The translations under genes were made by a program, and so were the position numbers. A stretch of DNA of 64,000 nucleotides from Flavobacterium psychrophilum (GTDB lineage: Bacteria; Bacteroidota; Bacteroidia; Flavobacteriales; Flavobacteriaceae), in assembly GCA_945872245.1 (NCBI GenBank), contig CAMBZB010000004.1, forward strand, positions 40,821 to 104,820. Reading direction: 5' to 3'. This document shows, in pieces, positions 1-8,444 of this stretch (positions within the stretch are counted from its first letter, which is position 1; the number at the start of each line of letters is the position of its first letter). Below the pieces are notes generated by a model. That model did not search any database and had not been told where the DNA came from. It worked only from the letters and a program-made list of their open reading frames with translations.

Positions 1-453
1 GAATTAAAAGCAGAGGAAATCACCAACTATTTGGCCGAATTAAAAGCCAATGCTTTTGAAGGCGAATTGCAAGCCAATGAAATCCTCATAACAAGCGACA
101 CCATCGTTTGGCATAACGGAAGAGCTTTAGGAAAACCAAAAGACGAACAAGACGCTTTTGCTATTCTGAAATCATTATCGAACTCCACTCATGAAGTTAT
201 CACATCGGTTTGCTTTAAAACCAATAGCAAAACCAAGCTCCTTCACGAAATAACCAAAGTAACTTTCAATGAATTAAGCGAGGATGCTATTCGCTATTAT
301 ATAGAAAACTACAAGCCGTTTGACAAAGCTGGTGCTTACGGCATACAGGAATGGATTGGTTTTGTGGGTGTTTCAAAAATAGAGGGTTCTTATGCCAATG
401 TTATGGGAATGCCCACGGATAAAGTATATGAGTATTTGAATAATTTAGCCTAA
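1..453 (+). CDS. maf: Maf-like nucleoside triphosphate pyrophosphatase, 5'-truncated by window edge
   Basis: The reading frame is open from base 1, so the first residues (including the N-terminal substrate-binding part) lie outside the window; about 150 residues remain. Maf/YhdE proteins hydrolyse dTTP, UTP or modified nucleotides to monophosphate and pyrophosphate and act as cytosolic house-cleaning enzymes. The visible part has the family's conserved acidic strand (SDTIV), the GKPKDEQDAFAIL helix, the late Y-x-x-x-x-PFDKAGAYGIQ segment and a NVMGMP motif near the C terminus. The TTG at 31 is not the real start, because the frame continues upstream of it. I am confident of the family; substrate specificity (dTTP/UTP versus m7GTP) cannot be decided here. 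Confidence 0.9.
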   Translation, partial: ELKAEEITNYLAELKANAFEGELQANEILITSDTIVWHNGRALGKPKDEQDAFAILKSLSNSTHEVITSVCFKTNSKTKLLHEITKVTFNELSEDAIRYYIENYKPFDKAGAYGIQEWIGFVGVSKIEGSYANVMGMPTDKVYEYLNNLA

Positions 454-645
454 ACCAAAAGTTATGGGATTTATAATGATTTCTCTTCGGAAGCAATTTT
501 ACCCAAACAATTTACTGCTGTAAAGAATAATTTCAATCATCGAACATCCCTCGAAAGGACTAATTTTTACGTATTGATTGGTTCAAAATAGTCTTGTTTT
601 TGCCAAAGAAAATGAAAAATAGTATTTAGAAATTCATTTAATTAC

Positions 646-653
646 TACATTTG
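646..653 (+). promoter_or_regulatory. Bacteroidota -7 promoter element for the PIG-L operon
   Basis: TACATTTG matches the TAnnTTTG consensus and lies 28 bases upstream of the deacetylase ATG. A TTTA sits near the expected -33 position, so the upstream element is weak. Transcription would start near 660. Confidence 0.5.
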
Positions 654-681
654 GTCTTATTGCAAATTAAATTCTCAAAAG

Positions 682-3213
682 ATGCAAAAAGCTTTATTAC
701 TTACTCTAGTTATCTTACTTTTTACCTTCCAAATAATAAACGCACAAAAACTCCAGAAACCAAATTCTGTTGAAATTTACAATCAGATTAATAAATTAAA
801 TTTCCTAGGTTCGGTACTATATATTGCCGCACATCCCGATGACGAAAACACCCGTTTGATTTCCTATTTATCGAATCAAACTAAGGCAAGAACTGCTTAT
901 TTATCTGTGACACGAGGAGATGGGGGTCAAAATTTGATTGGGTCGCAACTAAGGGAATTATTGGGTGTCATTCGAACGCAAGAACTCATTGAAGCTCGAA
1001 AAATTGATGGTGGAGAACAGTTTTTTTCGCGTGCCAATGATTTTGGTTTTTCCAAAAACCCAGAAGAAACCCTCCAAATTTGGGATAAAGAAAAAGTCCT
1101 CGCCGATATTGTTTGGGCAATCCGAAAATTTCAACCCGATATTATCATCAATCGGTTTGACCATCGAACGTCCGGAACTACCCATGGCCACCATACGGCA
1201 TCGGCAATGTTGAGTGTCGAGAGTTTTGATTTAACCAATAACCCAAATGTATTTCCCGAACAATTAAAGCTAGTGGAACCTTGGCAAGTCAAACGCCAAT
1301 TTTTCAATCCTTCATGGTATTTTTACGGAAGTAAAGAAAAATTTGCGGCTGCTGATAAATCAAACTTCATTTCCTTACAAACCGGAGTCTATTATCCTTC
1401 CATTGGAAAATCAAACCAAGAAATTGCAGCCTTAAGTCGGAGTTGCCATCAATCGCAAGGTTTCGGAAGTACCGGAAGCCGTGGTGAAGATACCGAGTAC
1501 TTAGAACTTATAAATGGAGTCGCTCCAACGGATAAAGCCACCATTTTTGAGGGAATTGACACCACATGGAATCGGGTTAAGGGCGGAAAACCTATTGGCG
1601 AATTATTGACTAAAATTATCGCCCAATTCGACTTTACAAACCCTGCTGCTAGCATTCCAGATTTGGCAAAATCCGATTTTTTGATTCAATCATTGGAAGA
1701 AAATCATTGGAAACCAATAAAATCAGAGGAAATAAAAAAAGTAATTGCTGCCTGTTCTGGATTATTCCTTGAAGCAGCTGCGAAAAATCAGGAAGCTACA
1801 CCAGCGAGCCTTTTAAAATTAAAGCTCGAAGCCATTAATAGAAGTTCGGTGCCCATGCAACTGTTAAGCGTTACTACTTTGCCGGACCAAAAAACAACCA
1901 TTGAAAATGTGGTGCTAAAAAACAATAATGCACAAACCATACCTCTTGATTTGCAATTACCATCAACAATTGAATACACCCAACCCTATTGGCTAAAAGA
2001 AAAAGGGAGTGTGGGAATGTACACCGTTGCCAACCAAAAAAACATTGGAATTCCAGATGTCATTCGGGAAGTAAAAGTGGTTTTTAACATTCAAATTAAC
2101 GGAATCGAAATCCCGTTTGAACAAACCGTAATTTACAAATACAATGACGATGTGAAAGGCGAAGTCTATAATTATTTGGATATTGTTCCCGAAGTGACCA
2201 CAAATATTCTTGACAAAGTATCCCTTTTTAAGAATAGCACAACTACCCCAATAGCCGTAAAAATCAAAGCAGGAAAAGACGACCTAAAAGGGGATTTGCA
2301 ACTGGAATTGCCTCAAAATTGGTTGGTTTCACCAAAATCCATTCCTTTTCATTTAGATAAAAAAGGAACGGAGGAAGTTGTTTATTTTGAGGTGACGCCA
2401 CCAAGTAAAGCTGAGGAGGTTATTGCGAAAAGTGTCGCCTTTATAGATGGAAAAAGATACGACAAAGACCAAATTATCATTGATTACAACCACATCACAA
2501 AACAACAAGTTTTGAAACCCGCCGAGGCCAAGTTCGTTCGATTGGATTTAAAAACAAATGGAGAAAAAATCGGCTATATTATGGGAGCCGGTGATGAAGT
2601 TCCTAATAGTTTAAAACAAATGGGGTATAAAGTAACGTTACTTAAACCCGAAGAAATCACTCCCGAAAAACTGGCAAATTTTGATGTTATAATGACTGGA
2701 ATCCGAGCCTATAATACCGTGCAAGAATTGGCAAGCAAACAAATTATTTTATTTGATTTTGTAAAAAGCGGCAAGACAATGCTAGTACAATACAATACGT
2801 CAAATGAATTAATAACCGAAAATTTAGCACCATTTCCCTTGAAAATTTCACGTGACAGAGTCACGGAGGAAAATGCTGAAGTCCGATTTTTAGCTCCCAA
2901 TCATCCCGTTTTAAATTATCCTAATACAATTACTTCGAAAGATTTTGAAGGATGGAAACAGGAGCAAGGATTGTATTATCCGGACGAATTTGACAAAGCC
3001 TTTACTCCTATTTTATCGTCAAACGACAAAGGGGAAACGCCTAAAAATGGATCGTTGCTGATTGCTCCTTATGGAAAGGGTTATTATGTTTATACTGGAC
3101 TAAGTTTTTTTAGGGAATTGCCGGAAGGCGTTTCAGGTGCCTATAAATTATTGGCCAATATGATTTCTTTAAATAATCCAGTAACTATTACCGCTGAAAA
3201 AACAAAACTTTAA
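682..3213 (+). CDS. secreted PIG-L/LmbE family deacetylase with C-terminal extension
   Basis: The protein has 843 residues. A hydrophobic signal sequence (residues 1-21, ending INAQ) predicts export. The PIG-L (LmbE-like) zinc deacetylase domain begins at about residue 40: A-H51-P-D-D54-E-N is the metal and catalytic motif, and the late THGHH motif (H168, H170, H171) supplies the third metal ligand. PIG-L enzymes remove acetyl groups from N-acetylglucosamine-type substrates. Residues 300-600 look like beta-sandwich linker domains, and the C-terminal 200 residues (from GEKIGYIMGAGDEVP) resemble a ThuA/glutamine-amidotransferase-like fold. It heads an operon with a tiny membrane peptide (11-base gap) and a sodium:solute symporter, which suggests that it releases or trims a sugar-containing ligand that is then imported. 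The family is sure; the substrate is inference. Confidence 0.88.
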   Translation: MQKALLLTLVILLFTFQIINAQKLQKPNSVEIYNQINKLNFLGSVLYIAAHPDDENTRLISYLSNQTKARTAYLSVTRGDGGQNLIGSQLRELLGVIRTQELIEARKIDGGEQFFSRANDFGFSKNPEETLQIWDKEKVLADIVWAIRKFQPDIIINRFDHRTSGTTHGHHTASAMLSVESFDLTNNPNVFPEQLKLVEPWQVKRQFFNPSWYFYGSKEKFAAADKSNFISLQTGVYYPSIGKSNQEIAALSRSCHQSQGFGSTGSRGEDTEYLELINGVAPTDKATIFEGIDTTWNRVKGGKPIGELLTKIIAQFDFTNPAASIPDLAKSDFLIQSLEENHWKPIKSEEIKKVIAACSGLFLEAAAKNQEATPASLLKLKLEAINRSSVPMQLLSVTTLPDQKTTIENVVLKNNNAQTIPLDLQLPSTIEYTQPYWLKEKGSVGMYTVANQKNIGIPDVIREVKVVFNIQINGIEIPFEQTVIYKYNDDVKGEVYNYLDIVPEVTTNILDKVSLFKNSTTTPIAVKIKAGKDDLKGDLQLELPQNWLVSPKSIPFHLDKKGTEEVVYFEVTPPSKAEEVIAKSVAFIDGKRYDKDQIIIDYNHITKQQVLKPAEAKFVRLDLKTNGEKIGYIMGAGDEVPNSLKQMGYKVTLLKPEEITPEKLANFDVIMTGIRAYNTVQELASKQIILFDFVKSGKTMLVQYNTSNELITENLAPFPLKISRDRVTEENAEVRFLAPNHPVLNYPNTITSKDFEGWKQEQGLYYPDEFDKAFTPILSSNDKGETPKNGSLLIAPYGKGYYVYTGLSFFRELPEGVSGAYKLLANMISLNNPVTITAEKTKL

Positions 3214-3224
3214 AAAGTCAAATT

Positions 3225-3332
3225 ATGGAAACCAAAAAAGTTAAAACTTGGAAAAAAAGCTACACTTGGGTTCTCGTGGCAAATGCAATCTATATTTTGA
3301 TATTTTATTTTTTAATGAAATTATATTCCTAA
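3225..3332 (+). CDS. 35-residue single-span membrane peptide, possible symporter accessory subunit
   Basis: A short frame starts at ATG 3225 and ends at TAA 3332. It is eleven bases after the deacetylase stop and three bases before the symporter ATG. The peptide has a lysine-rich start (METKKVKTWKK) followed by one hydrophobic helix (about residues 14-34), so it should be a single-pass membrane peptide with its N terminus in the cytoplasm. Its tight fit between two co-oriented genes argues that it is translated. Some SSS-family symporters have small membrane partner proteins encoded just upstream; by position this may be such a partner, which is inference. The larger frame starting at 3248 in another phase overlaps the symporter and has no comparable support. 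Confidence 0.65.
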   Translation: METKKVKTWKKSYTWVLVANAIYILIFYFLMKLYS

Positions 3333-3335
3333 ACT

Positions 3336-5057
3336 ATGCAGTTATTCGATTGGATTGTTCTTGTTGTTACTTTACTCTTTATAGTAATTTATGGAGTTTG
3401 GAAAACAAAGGGAAGCAAGAACGTAGAGGATTATATTTTGGGAAACAACGAAACACCATGGCATACTGTCGGACTTTCGGTTATGGCAACGCAAGCCAGT
3501 GCGATTACCTTTCTTTCGACCCCGGGACAGGCCTATCATGACGGAATGGGTTTTTTGCAATTCTATTTTGGTTTGCCCATTGCAATGGTAGTTATTTGTG
3601 TCACTTTTATCCCCATATATCATAAATACAAAATCTTTACCGCTTATGAATATCTTGAAAAACGGTTTGATTTAAGAACTCGTTCTTTGGCGGCCATTCT
3701 TTTCTTGGTGCAAAGAGGTTTGGGAACTGGACTTACCATTTATGCACCCTCAATCATTTTGTCGGCACTATTGGGTTGGAACCTAACTTTAATGAATATT
3801 ATCATAGGGGTTCTCGTGATAATCTACACGTTTTCGGGCGGCACAAAGGCGGTAAACGTGACCCAAAAACAACAAATGTTTGTTATCATGTCAGGGATGT
3901 TCATCACTTTTTTACTTATTTTGTATTATTTACCCAATGACATGACTTTCAACAATGCGTTGCATATTGCAGGAGCCAATGACAAAATGAATATCGTTGA
4001 TTTTTCGTTTAACCCAGAAGAGAAATATACTTTTTGGAGTGGTATCACGGGAGGTTTTTTCTTGGCGTTGGCTTATTTTGGCACCGACCAATCCCAGGTA
4101 GGACGCTATTTATCAGGGAAATCAGTCAAGGAAAGCCAAATGGGATTAATAATGAACGGGCTCTTAAAAGTACCTATGCAATTCTTTATTTTACTTACCG
4201 GAGTCATGGTTTTTGTGTTTTTTCAATTCAATCCGGTGCCTTTGAATTTTAATCCCAATAACAAAGCATTAATTGAAAAATCCCAATACAAAAATGAATA
4301 CCACGTTTTAGAAAAAAAACTAGTTGCCTTATCCGAAGACAAGAAAGTAATCAATCTTTTGTATATCGACCAACTCAACCAGGACTACGACAATCCCATC
4401 CTTCGAAAAGAGTTGATTGGATTGTCCAGTAAAGAAAAAGATTTGAGGGATAGAGCCAAGGAAATCATTCTCAAGGCGGACAGTAACAGTGAAACGAATG
4501 ACAAGGATTACGTTTTTTTTCACTTCATACTGCATTATTTGCCTAAAGGATTAATAGGCTTATTACTGGCAGTAATTATTTCTGCCGCAATGTCTTCAAC
4601 CGCTTCGGGACTCAATGCCTTGGCTTCGACAACAGCAATCGATATTTATAAGCGGAATCTAAAAGAAGAAAAATCAGAAAGGCATTATGTGAATGTAACC
4701 AAATTTTTCACCTTGTTTTGGGGAATTGTGGCCATCCTTTTTGCCAGCATAGGAACATTGTTTGAAAATTTAATCCAATTGGTCAATATCGTGGGTTCCA
4801 TTTTCTACGGAACCGTTTTGGGCATTTTTATGGTAGGTTTCTATGTAAAAAGAGTACAGGCAAAAGCCATTTTTTACAGTGCAGCCATTAGCCAAATTAC
4901 TATTTTTATCATTTATTATTATGCCATTTTCATATTTGAAAGTGGCGAAGAAAAGCTGGGCTATTTATGGCTCAACTTCATCGGGGCTTTACTTACCATT
5001 GTTTTGTCAGTGTTATTACAGGCTACCCTTTTCGATAAAAAAAGGCAAGACCAATAA
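3336..5057 (+). CDS. sodium:solute symporter (SSS family)
   Basis: The 573-residue integral membrane protein has the SSS (SLC5-like) pattern. A first helix is followed by a loop with DYILGNNETPWHTVGLSV and a helix with ATQASAITFLSTPGQAY, a segment where this family binds sodium and substrate. A later stretch, YTFSGGTKAVNVT, is also typical. Residues about 310-385 form a charged, non-membrane insertion between helices, which is common in Bacteroidota members. Helices resume at HFILHYLPKGLIGLLLAVIIS, followed by AAMSSTASGLNALAST. It should carry a sugar, amino acid or related solute with Na+. The operon with a secreted PIG-L deacetylase hints at an amino-sugar derivative (inference). A strong terminator follows directly. 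Confidence 0.92.
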   Translation: MQLFDWIVLVVTLLFIVIYGVWKTKGSKNVEDYILGNNETPWHTVGLSVMATQASAITFLSTPGQAYHDGMGFLQFYFGLPIAMVVICVTFIPIYHKYKIFTAYEYLEKRFDLRTRSLAAILFLVQRGLGTGLTIYAPSIILSALLGWNLTLMNIIIGVLVIIYTFSGGTKAVNVTQKQQMFVIMSGMFITFLLILYYLPNDMTFNNALHIAGANDKMNIVDFSFNPEEKYTFWSGITGGFFLALAYFGTDQSQVGRYLSGKSVKESQMGLIMNGLLKVPMQFFILLTGVMVFVFFQFNPVPLNFNPNNKALIEKSQYKNEYHVLEKKLVALSEDKKVINLLYIDQLNQDYDNPILRKELIGLSSKEKDLRDRAKEIILKADSNSETNDKDYVFFHFILHYLPKGLIGLLLAVIISAAMSSTASGLNALASTTAIDIYKRNLKEEKSERHYVNVTKFFTLFWGIVAILFASIGTLFENLIQLVNIVGSIFYGTVLGIFMVGFYVKRVQAKAIFYSAAISQITIFIIYYYAIFIFESGEEKLGYLWLNFIGALLTIVLSVLLQATLFDKKRQDQ

Positions 5058-5060
5058 AAA

Positions 5061-5091
5061 AATCCCGTCTCGAAATAATCAGGACGGGATT
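5061..5091. terminator. intrinsic terminator between converging genes
   Basis: A perfect 9-bp stem (AATCCCGTC with GACGGGATT, 5061-5069 and 5083-5091) follows the symporter stop, preceded by an A-run and followed by T-containing sequence. It lies between convergent genes and may serve both strands. Confidence 0.75.
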
Positions 5092-5112
5092 CATGTTGCA
5101 AATACAAAGCAT

Positions 5113-5958
5113 TTATTTTTTACTCCATTCTTCTATGCTTTCTTTGTTCATTTTTATATAGTCTTGGTTTTTGGCGATTTCAGCAGCGGCAAGGGAAAGT
5201 TTGGCCGTTTCGATAGCGCCCTTTTTATCACCTAGTTTCGACTGAATCAAGGATTTCAAACGATAATAATGAAATGGTTTTTCTTGCTTCATATCCAACG
5301 CTTTGTTAACATAAATTAGGGATTTTGCCACATCGCCATTGGAGTCAAATAAATATTTTGCGGATGAAAAGTAATCTCCGGCAGTGGGTCCTGCCAATGC
5401 TTTTTCAATGCTCGCCATAGCCTTTTTCTGAGTTGGGACTTCAAACTTGAGGGCAACAATTGTTTTTTCCCAAGACAATTCTAAATGAGCAAAATTATAA
5501 TCTAGATTGTTAATACCAATGGTAAAACTTTCCACATTTCTATCTAATGTTTCAGGTGTTGCGTTTGCTCTCAATGCCACTTTGGTTTCATCCCAAACTT
5601 CTGGAGTTCCCCAATTATCCGTTTTGGAATAAAAGATAATTTCCCAATTATCGGCTTTAGGAATCGCATATAAAGCATATTTCCCTTTAGTCAATATTTT
5701 GCCATCGATAAGAACATCATCACTGAAGGATAGGGTTGTATTCTCGTTGGCACCTGTTCGCCACAATTTTCCAAAAGGCACCAAATCCCCAAAAATAGGC
5801 CTTCCCTTAGTACTTGGCCTCGAATAATTAATCTCCACTTCGGTTAAACCAACCATTTGGGTCAATGTCGACTTCGGACTTTGTTGTGGTGTTTTAACTT
5901 GTGCCTCAATAATAAGCGGAGCAATAAAAAAAGTCAATGCAAAAATTATTTTTTTCAT
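5113..5958 (-). CDS. secreted DUF2911 domain protein with TPR-like C terminus
   Basis: The start is set at the ATG at 5958, giving 281 residues with a clear signal peptide (MKKIIFALTFFIAPLIIEAQ). The frame stays open to 6012, but a -7 promoter box at 5983-5990 lies inside that extension, so the longer start is unlikely. The DUF2911 domain occupies about residues 25-170 and has the characteristic VEINYSRPSTKGRPIFGDLVPFG and WRTGANENTTLSFS segments. The remaining part (SSAKYLFDSNGDVAKSLIYVNKAL onward) looks like tetratricopeptide helices. The molecular function of DUF2911 proteins is unknown; they are frequent exported proteins in Bacteroidota. Confidence 0.85.
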   Translation of the reverse strand: MKKIIFALTFFIAPLIIEAQVKTPQQSPKSTLTQMVGLTEVEINYSRPSTKGRPIFGDLVPFGKLWRTGANENTTLSFSDDVLIDGKILTKGKYALYAIPKADNWEIIFYSKTDNWGTPEVWDETKVALRANATPETLDRNVESFTIGINNLDYNFAHLELSWEKTIVALKFEVPTQKKAMASIEKALAGPTAGDYFSSAKYLFDSNGDVAKSLIYVNKALDMKQEKPFHYYRLKSLIQSKLGDKKGAIETAKLSLAAAEIAKNQDYIKMNKESIEEWSKK

Positions 5959-5982
5959 AATAGAATATTTTAGAAGTTTATC

Positions 5983-5990
5983 CAAATTTA
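5983..5990 (-). promoter_or_regulatory. -7 promoter element for the DUF2911 gene
   Basis: Reading the minus strand gives TAAATTTG, an exact TAnnTTTG match, 24 bases upstream of the chosen ATG. No clear -33 TTTG was found at the usual spacing. Confidence 0.45.
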
Positions 5991-6028
5991 CAAATACCTG
6001 CCTTCTAAACATAAATTATTGCAATAAA

Positions 6029-6682
6029 TTATAAAACAACCACTTTTTCAAAACTCAACTCACCAAAATGATTAATAACGAAATCTGCCAATGATAAATC
6101 CTGCATTTTTGAATGTTCGCTGTTATAACCTACACAAAAAATCCCTGCCGCTTTTGCCGCAATAACGCCATTGGTACTGTCTTCTATCACGATGCAATTT
6201 TCTTTTGAAGCAACTGACAAGGAAGCTGCATGCTCAAATATGGCAGGATGTGGTTTCGAATTAGGAAAATCCTCTCCACTCACGATATGGGAAAAATATT
6301 GATATAATCCAAAACGTTTGAAAACACGATCAATAGTCACTTTAGAAGCTGAAGAAGCCACTATCAATTGTATCCTGTTTGCGTGTAAATCCTTAATTAA
6401 TTCCTCCACACCATCTAGTAACGCCAAATCTTCTTTCGTATCGAAAGCGTCATTAAAAATGGTACGCTTCCTTTGAATTAAATCCTCTACTTCCGCTTCG
6501 ATAGAAAATAAATTCTTCAATTTTTGAAACGTATTCCGGGTAGAATTCCCCGTGAATGAAGTGTAAATTTCCTCTGATACGACAATGTCTAATTCTTCAA
6601 ATTGTTTAAAATAAGCATAATGGTGAACGGGTTCCGTGTCAACGATTACGCCATCCATGTCAAAAATTACGGTTTGAATCAT
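6029..6682 (-). CDS. HAD-superfamily phosphatase (beta-phosphoglucomutase-like subfamily IA)
   Basis: The 217-residue protein has all four HAD motifs: FDMDGVIVD (nucleophile Asp8, acid/base Asp10), the VASSAS serine near 109, the PNSKPHP lysine at 141 and VIEDSTNG with the metal-binding acidic pair at 165-166. An alpha-helical cap between residues 15 and 85 places it in subfamily IA with beta-phosphoglucomutases and sugar-phosphate phosphatases. It should be cytosolic and Mg2+-dependent. Its substrate cannot be read from sequence; a sugar phosphatase, DOG phosphatase or phosphoglucomutase role are all possible. It follows tcdA on the minus strand with a 65-base gap that contains G-rich heptad-like repeats. 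Confidence 0.88.
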   Translation of the reverse strand: MIQTVIFDMDGVIVDTEPVHHYAYFKQFEELDIVVSEEIYTSFTGNSTRNTFQKLKNLFSIEAEVEDLIQRKRTIFNDAFDTKEDLALLDGVEELIKDLHANRIQLIVASSASKVTIDRVFKRFGLYQYFSHIVSGEDFPNSKPHPAIFEHAASLSVASKENCIVIEDSTNGVIAAKAAGIFCVGYNSEHSKMQDLSLADFVINHFGELSFEKVVVL

Positions 6683-6747
6683 ATTGGGTATTAGGTCTTG
6701 GGTTTTGGGTTATGAGTTTTAATTTGAGACTGATTACTGATGATTGA

Positions 6748-7464
6748 TTAGTCTTTTTTAAGTAAATATCGAATCACGGTTTCGGCGGCATATAAACCGA
6801 ATAATCCAGGCATATAGCTGTTGGTGCCGTAAAAGGATTTCTTATAATTAGACCCGTCGGTCATTTTCAAACTGGAATCATCTTGAATTTCGGACGAAAA
6901 TACCACTTTCAATTTGTCAATTTTCACTTCTTTCAAGCGTCGGCGAATCGTTTTTGCCAGAAAGCAATTTACGGTATTGGTAATGTCGGCCACCTTCACT
7001 TTAGAAGCTTCCATCTTCCCTCCCGCTCCCATACTGCTGATAATTTTCACTCTCTTGCGCTTGGCACCAATAATCAAATTCAGTTTGGGTGTAATGCTGT
7101 CAATACAATCCAAAACATAATCATATTCCTCCGAAACAATTTCGAAGGCGCGCTCTGGTGATAAAAATTCCCGAACTCTGGTGAGTTGCAATTCTGGATT
7201 AATATCCATCAATCGGTCGCCAACAATAGTCACTTTAGGTTTACCCACAGTGGAATGTACGGCCGGTAATTGCCGGTTGATATTGGTGATATCCACTATA
7301 TCCCCATCCACAATGGTCATTTTTCCAACTCCTGCCCTTGCCAAAAATTCTGCAGCAAAAGAGCCCACGCCTCCCAATCCCACAACCAAAACATTGGCGT
7401 TTTTTAATTTTTGTAATCCTTCGGGTTTAAATAAAAGTTCCGCTCTTTCTGTCCATTCTGCCAT
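6748..7464 (-). CDS. tcdA: tRNA threonylcarbamoyladenosine dehydratase (ThiF/TcdA family)
   Basis: The protein is an E1-like enzyme of 238 residues with the ATP-binding glycine-rich loop GLGGVGS (29-35), the acidic VDGDIVDITNINRQ segment and a conserved DCIDSITPKLNLI region. A final SYMPGLFGLYAAE segment is typical of TcdA (YgdL). TcdA uses ATP to cyclise t6A at position 37 of ANN-decoding tRNAs to ct6A. The absence of CxxC zinc pairs and the length fit TcdA better than ThiF or MoeB, which are partnered with sulphur carriers. It sits 48 bases downstream of the tatD-like gene, so the two are probably co-transcribed. Confidence 0.88.
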   Translation of the reverse strand: MAEWTERAELLFKPEGLQKLKNANVLVVGLGGVGSFAAEFLARAGVGKMTIVDGDIVDITNINRQLPAVHSTVGKPKVTIVGDRLMDINPELQLTRVREFLSPERAFEIVSEEYDYVLDCIDSITPKLNLIIGAKRKRVKIISSMGAGGKMEASKVKVADITNTVNCFLAKTIRRRLKEVKIDKLKVVFSSEIQDDSSLKMTDGSNYKKSFYGTNSYMPGLFGLYAAETVIRYLLKKD

Positions 7465-7512
7465 AAATCATCGTTTAAAATTAAATGTTTGAATTTTTTC
7501 AAACTTCAAAAT

Positions 7513-8172
7513 TCAACATTCTTTATTCTTTTCAAAAACTGCTTTATAATTCACCACTATAAGATGCTTTAACTCTTCCACTTCAATATTTTTATATTTC
7601 GCTGCCAATTCATAAACGCCTTGAATTCCCTCTTCAATAGTATCGGTTTCCAAAAAAAACCGATCGTTTGGAACACTCGTAAAAACGGATTCCAATGCGG
7701 GATTTCGTAACAAATTTTTACCAAACGAAACATAGAATCCAGCATCAATTACTTGTTGAGCCATTTGTTCGTTTTTTGAAAAACCGTGAATGAGCATTGG
7801 AACGGAAATTTTCAATCTTTTCTTGATTTCGATGAGTTCCTGAAAAGCCGCCACGCAATGTATCACAACTGGTTTTTGGTGTTTCTCGGCCAAAGCCAAT
7901 TGTTTCTCTAATACCACTTGTTGCAATACAAACGGCGTTTCACTACGTTTGTCCAATCCACATTCGCCCAAAGCAAGGCATTCTGGCAAAGCCAATTTCT
8001 GGTCCACGATTTGAAAATCTTTCTCCAATCGATTTTCGTCAATATACAAAGGATGAATTCCGATGGAATAAAACGGAATCGTGGCGTCAAATTCCTGTGG
8101 ATATTGATTGACCAATTCCAATACATCCGGTTGATTCGTGAATTGGTGCGTATGTAAATTGAAGAATTGCAT
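7513..8172 (-). CDS. TatD family metal-dependent hydrolase (short form)
   Basis: The frame stays open to 8340, but the homologous protein begins at the ATG at 8172 (MQFFNLHTHQ), giving 219 residues. The metal-binding motifs of the TatD amidohydrolase fold are present: LHTH (His7, His9), GECGLD with Glu70, IHC with His105, IHGFS with His129 and LETD with Asp177. TatD proteins are cytosolic DNases or deoxyribonuclease-like phosphoesterases. This one is shorter than classical 260-residue TatD and resembles the compact Bacteroidota version. A complete promoter ends only four bases before the ATG, which both rules out the upstream starts and suggests a leaderless message. Confidence 0.88.
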   Translation of the reverse strand: MQFFNLHTHQFTNQPDVLELVNQYPQEFDATIPFYSIGIHPLYIDENRLEKDFQIVDQKLALPECLALGECGLDKRSETPFVLQQVVLEKQLALAEKHQKPVVIHCVAAFQELIEIKKRLKISVPMLIHGFSKNEQMAQQVIDAGFYVSFGKNLLRNPALESVFTSVPNDRFFLETDTIEEGIQGVYELAAKYKNIEVEELKHLIVVNYKAVFEKNKEC

Positions 8173-8176
8173 AGCG

Positions 8177-8207
8177 CAAAAATAGTTTAAAGTTACTATG
8201 CCACAAA
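8177..8207 (-). promoter_or_regulatory. full Bacteroidota promoter for the tatD-like gene
   Basis: On the minus strand TTTG (8207-8204) is followed after 19 bases by TATTTTTG (8184-8177), an exact match to the -33/-7 consensus. The ATG begins at 8172, only four bases after the -7 box, so transcription should start at or next to the start codon. Confidence 0.65.
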
Positions 8208-8213
8208 GTTTTT

Positions 8214-8221
8214 TATCTTTG
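8214..8221 (+). promoter_or_regulatory. -7 promoter element for the 47-residue peptide gene
   Basis: TATCTTTG fits TAnnTTTG and lies 18 bases upstream of ATG 8240. It is back to back with the tatD promoter. Confidence 0.45.
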
Positions 8222-8239
8222 TAGAAATAAATGGTATTT

Positions 8240-8383
8240 ATGTTCCAAATTTTAGCCAAAATAAACAAACTCTTGTTGCCTAGTTTTACCAAACAAGGAC
8301 TGGATTTAGCCAAAGCCAAGATATGGCAAAAGGCGCTCATTGGCTATCGGTATTACGTAACCGCAAGAGCATTAGATCGTTGA
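8240..8383 (+). CDS. 47-residue basic peptide, conserved-looking hypothetical
   Basis: A short frame begins at ATG 8240 (an in-frame ATG at 8231 is also possible but would sit almost on the predicted transcription start) and ends at TGA 8383. The peptide starts MFQILAKINKLLLPSF and ends with YYVTARALDR. It is basic, probably helical and has no obvious membrane span. From memory, short proteins of this type (about 48 residues, starting MFxILAKxNKLxLPS) recur in Flavobacteria and are sometimes mislabelled SsrA-binding protein; I could not verify that here. It has its own -7 box and is transcribed divergently from the tatD-like gene. Function unknown. Confidence 0.6.
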   Translation: MFQILAKINKLLLPSFTKQGLDLAKAKIWQKALIGYRYYVTARALDR

Positions 8384-8444
8384 TTTAGGATTATTGGTCG
8401 ACCATTTTGGAATTTAAAAAAATAGACTTAATTTGTATTTTCAA

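Noticed and set aside
3248..3541. 97-residue frame overlapping the symporter start
   Set aside because: It is out of phase with two well-supported co-oriented genes and has low-complexity, non-family content.
8173..8340. 56-residue N-terminal extension of the tatD-like protein
   Set aside because: It crosses the tatD promoter and the divergent small peptide gene on the other strand and is not family-like.
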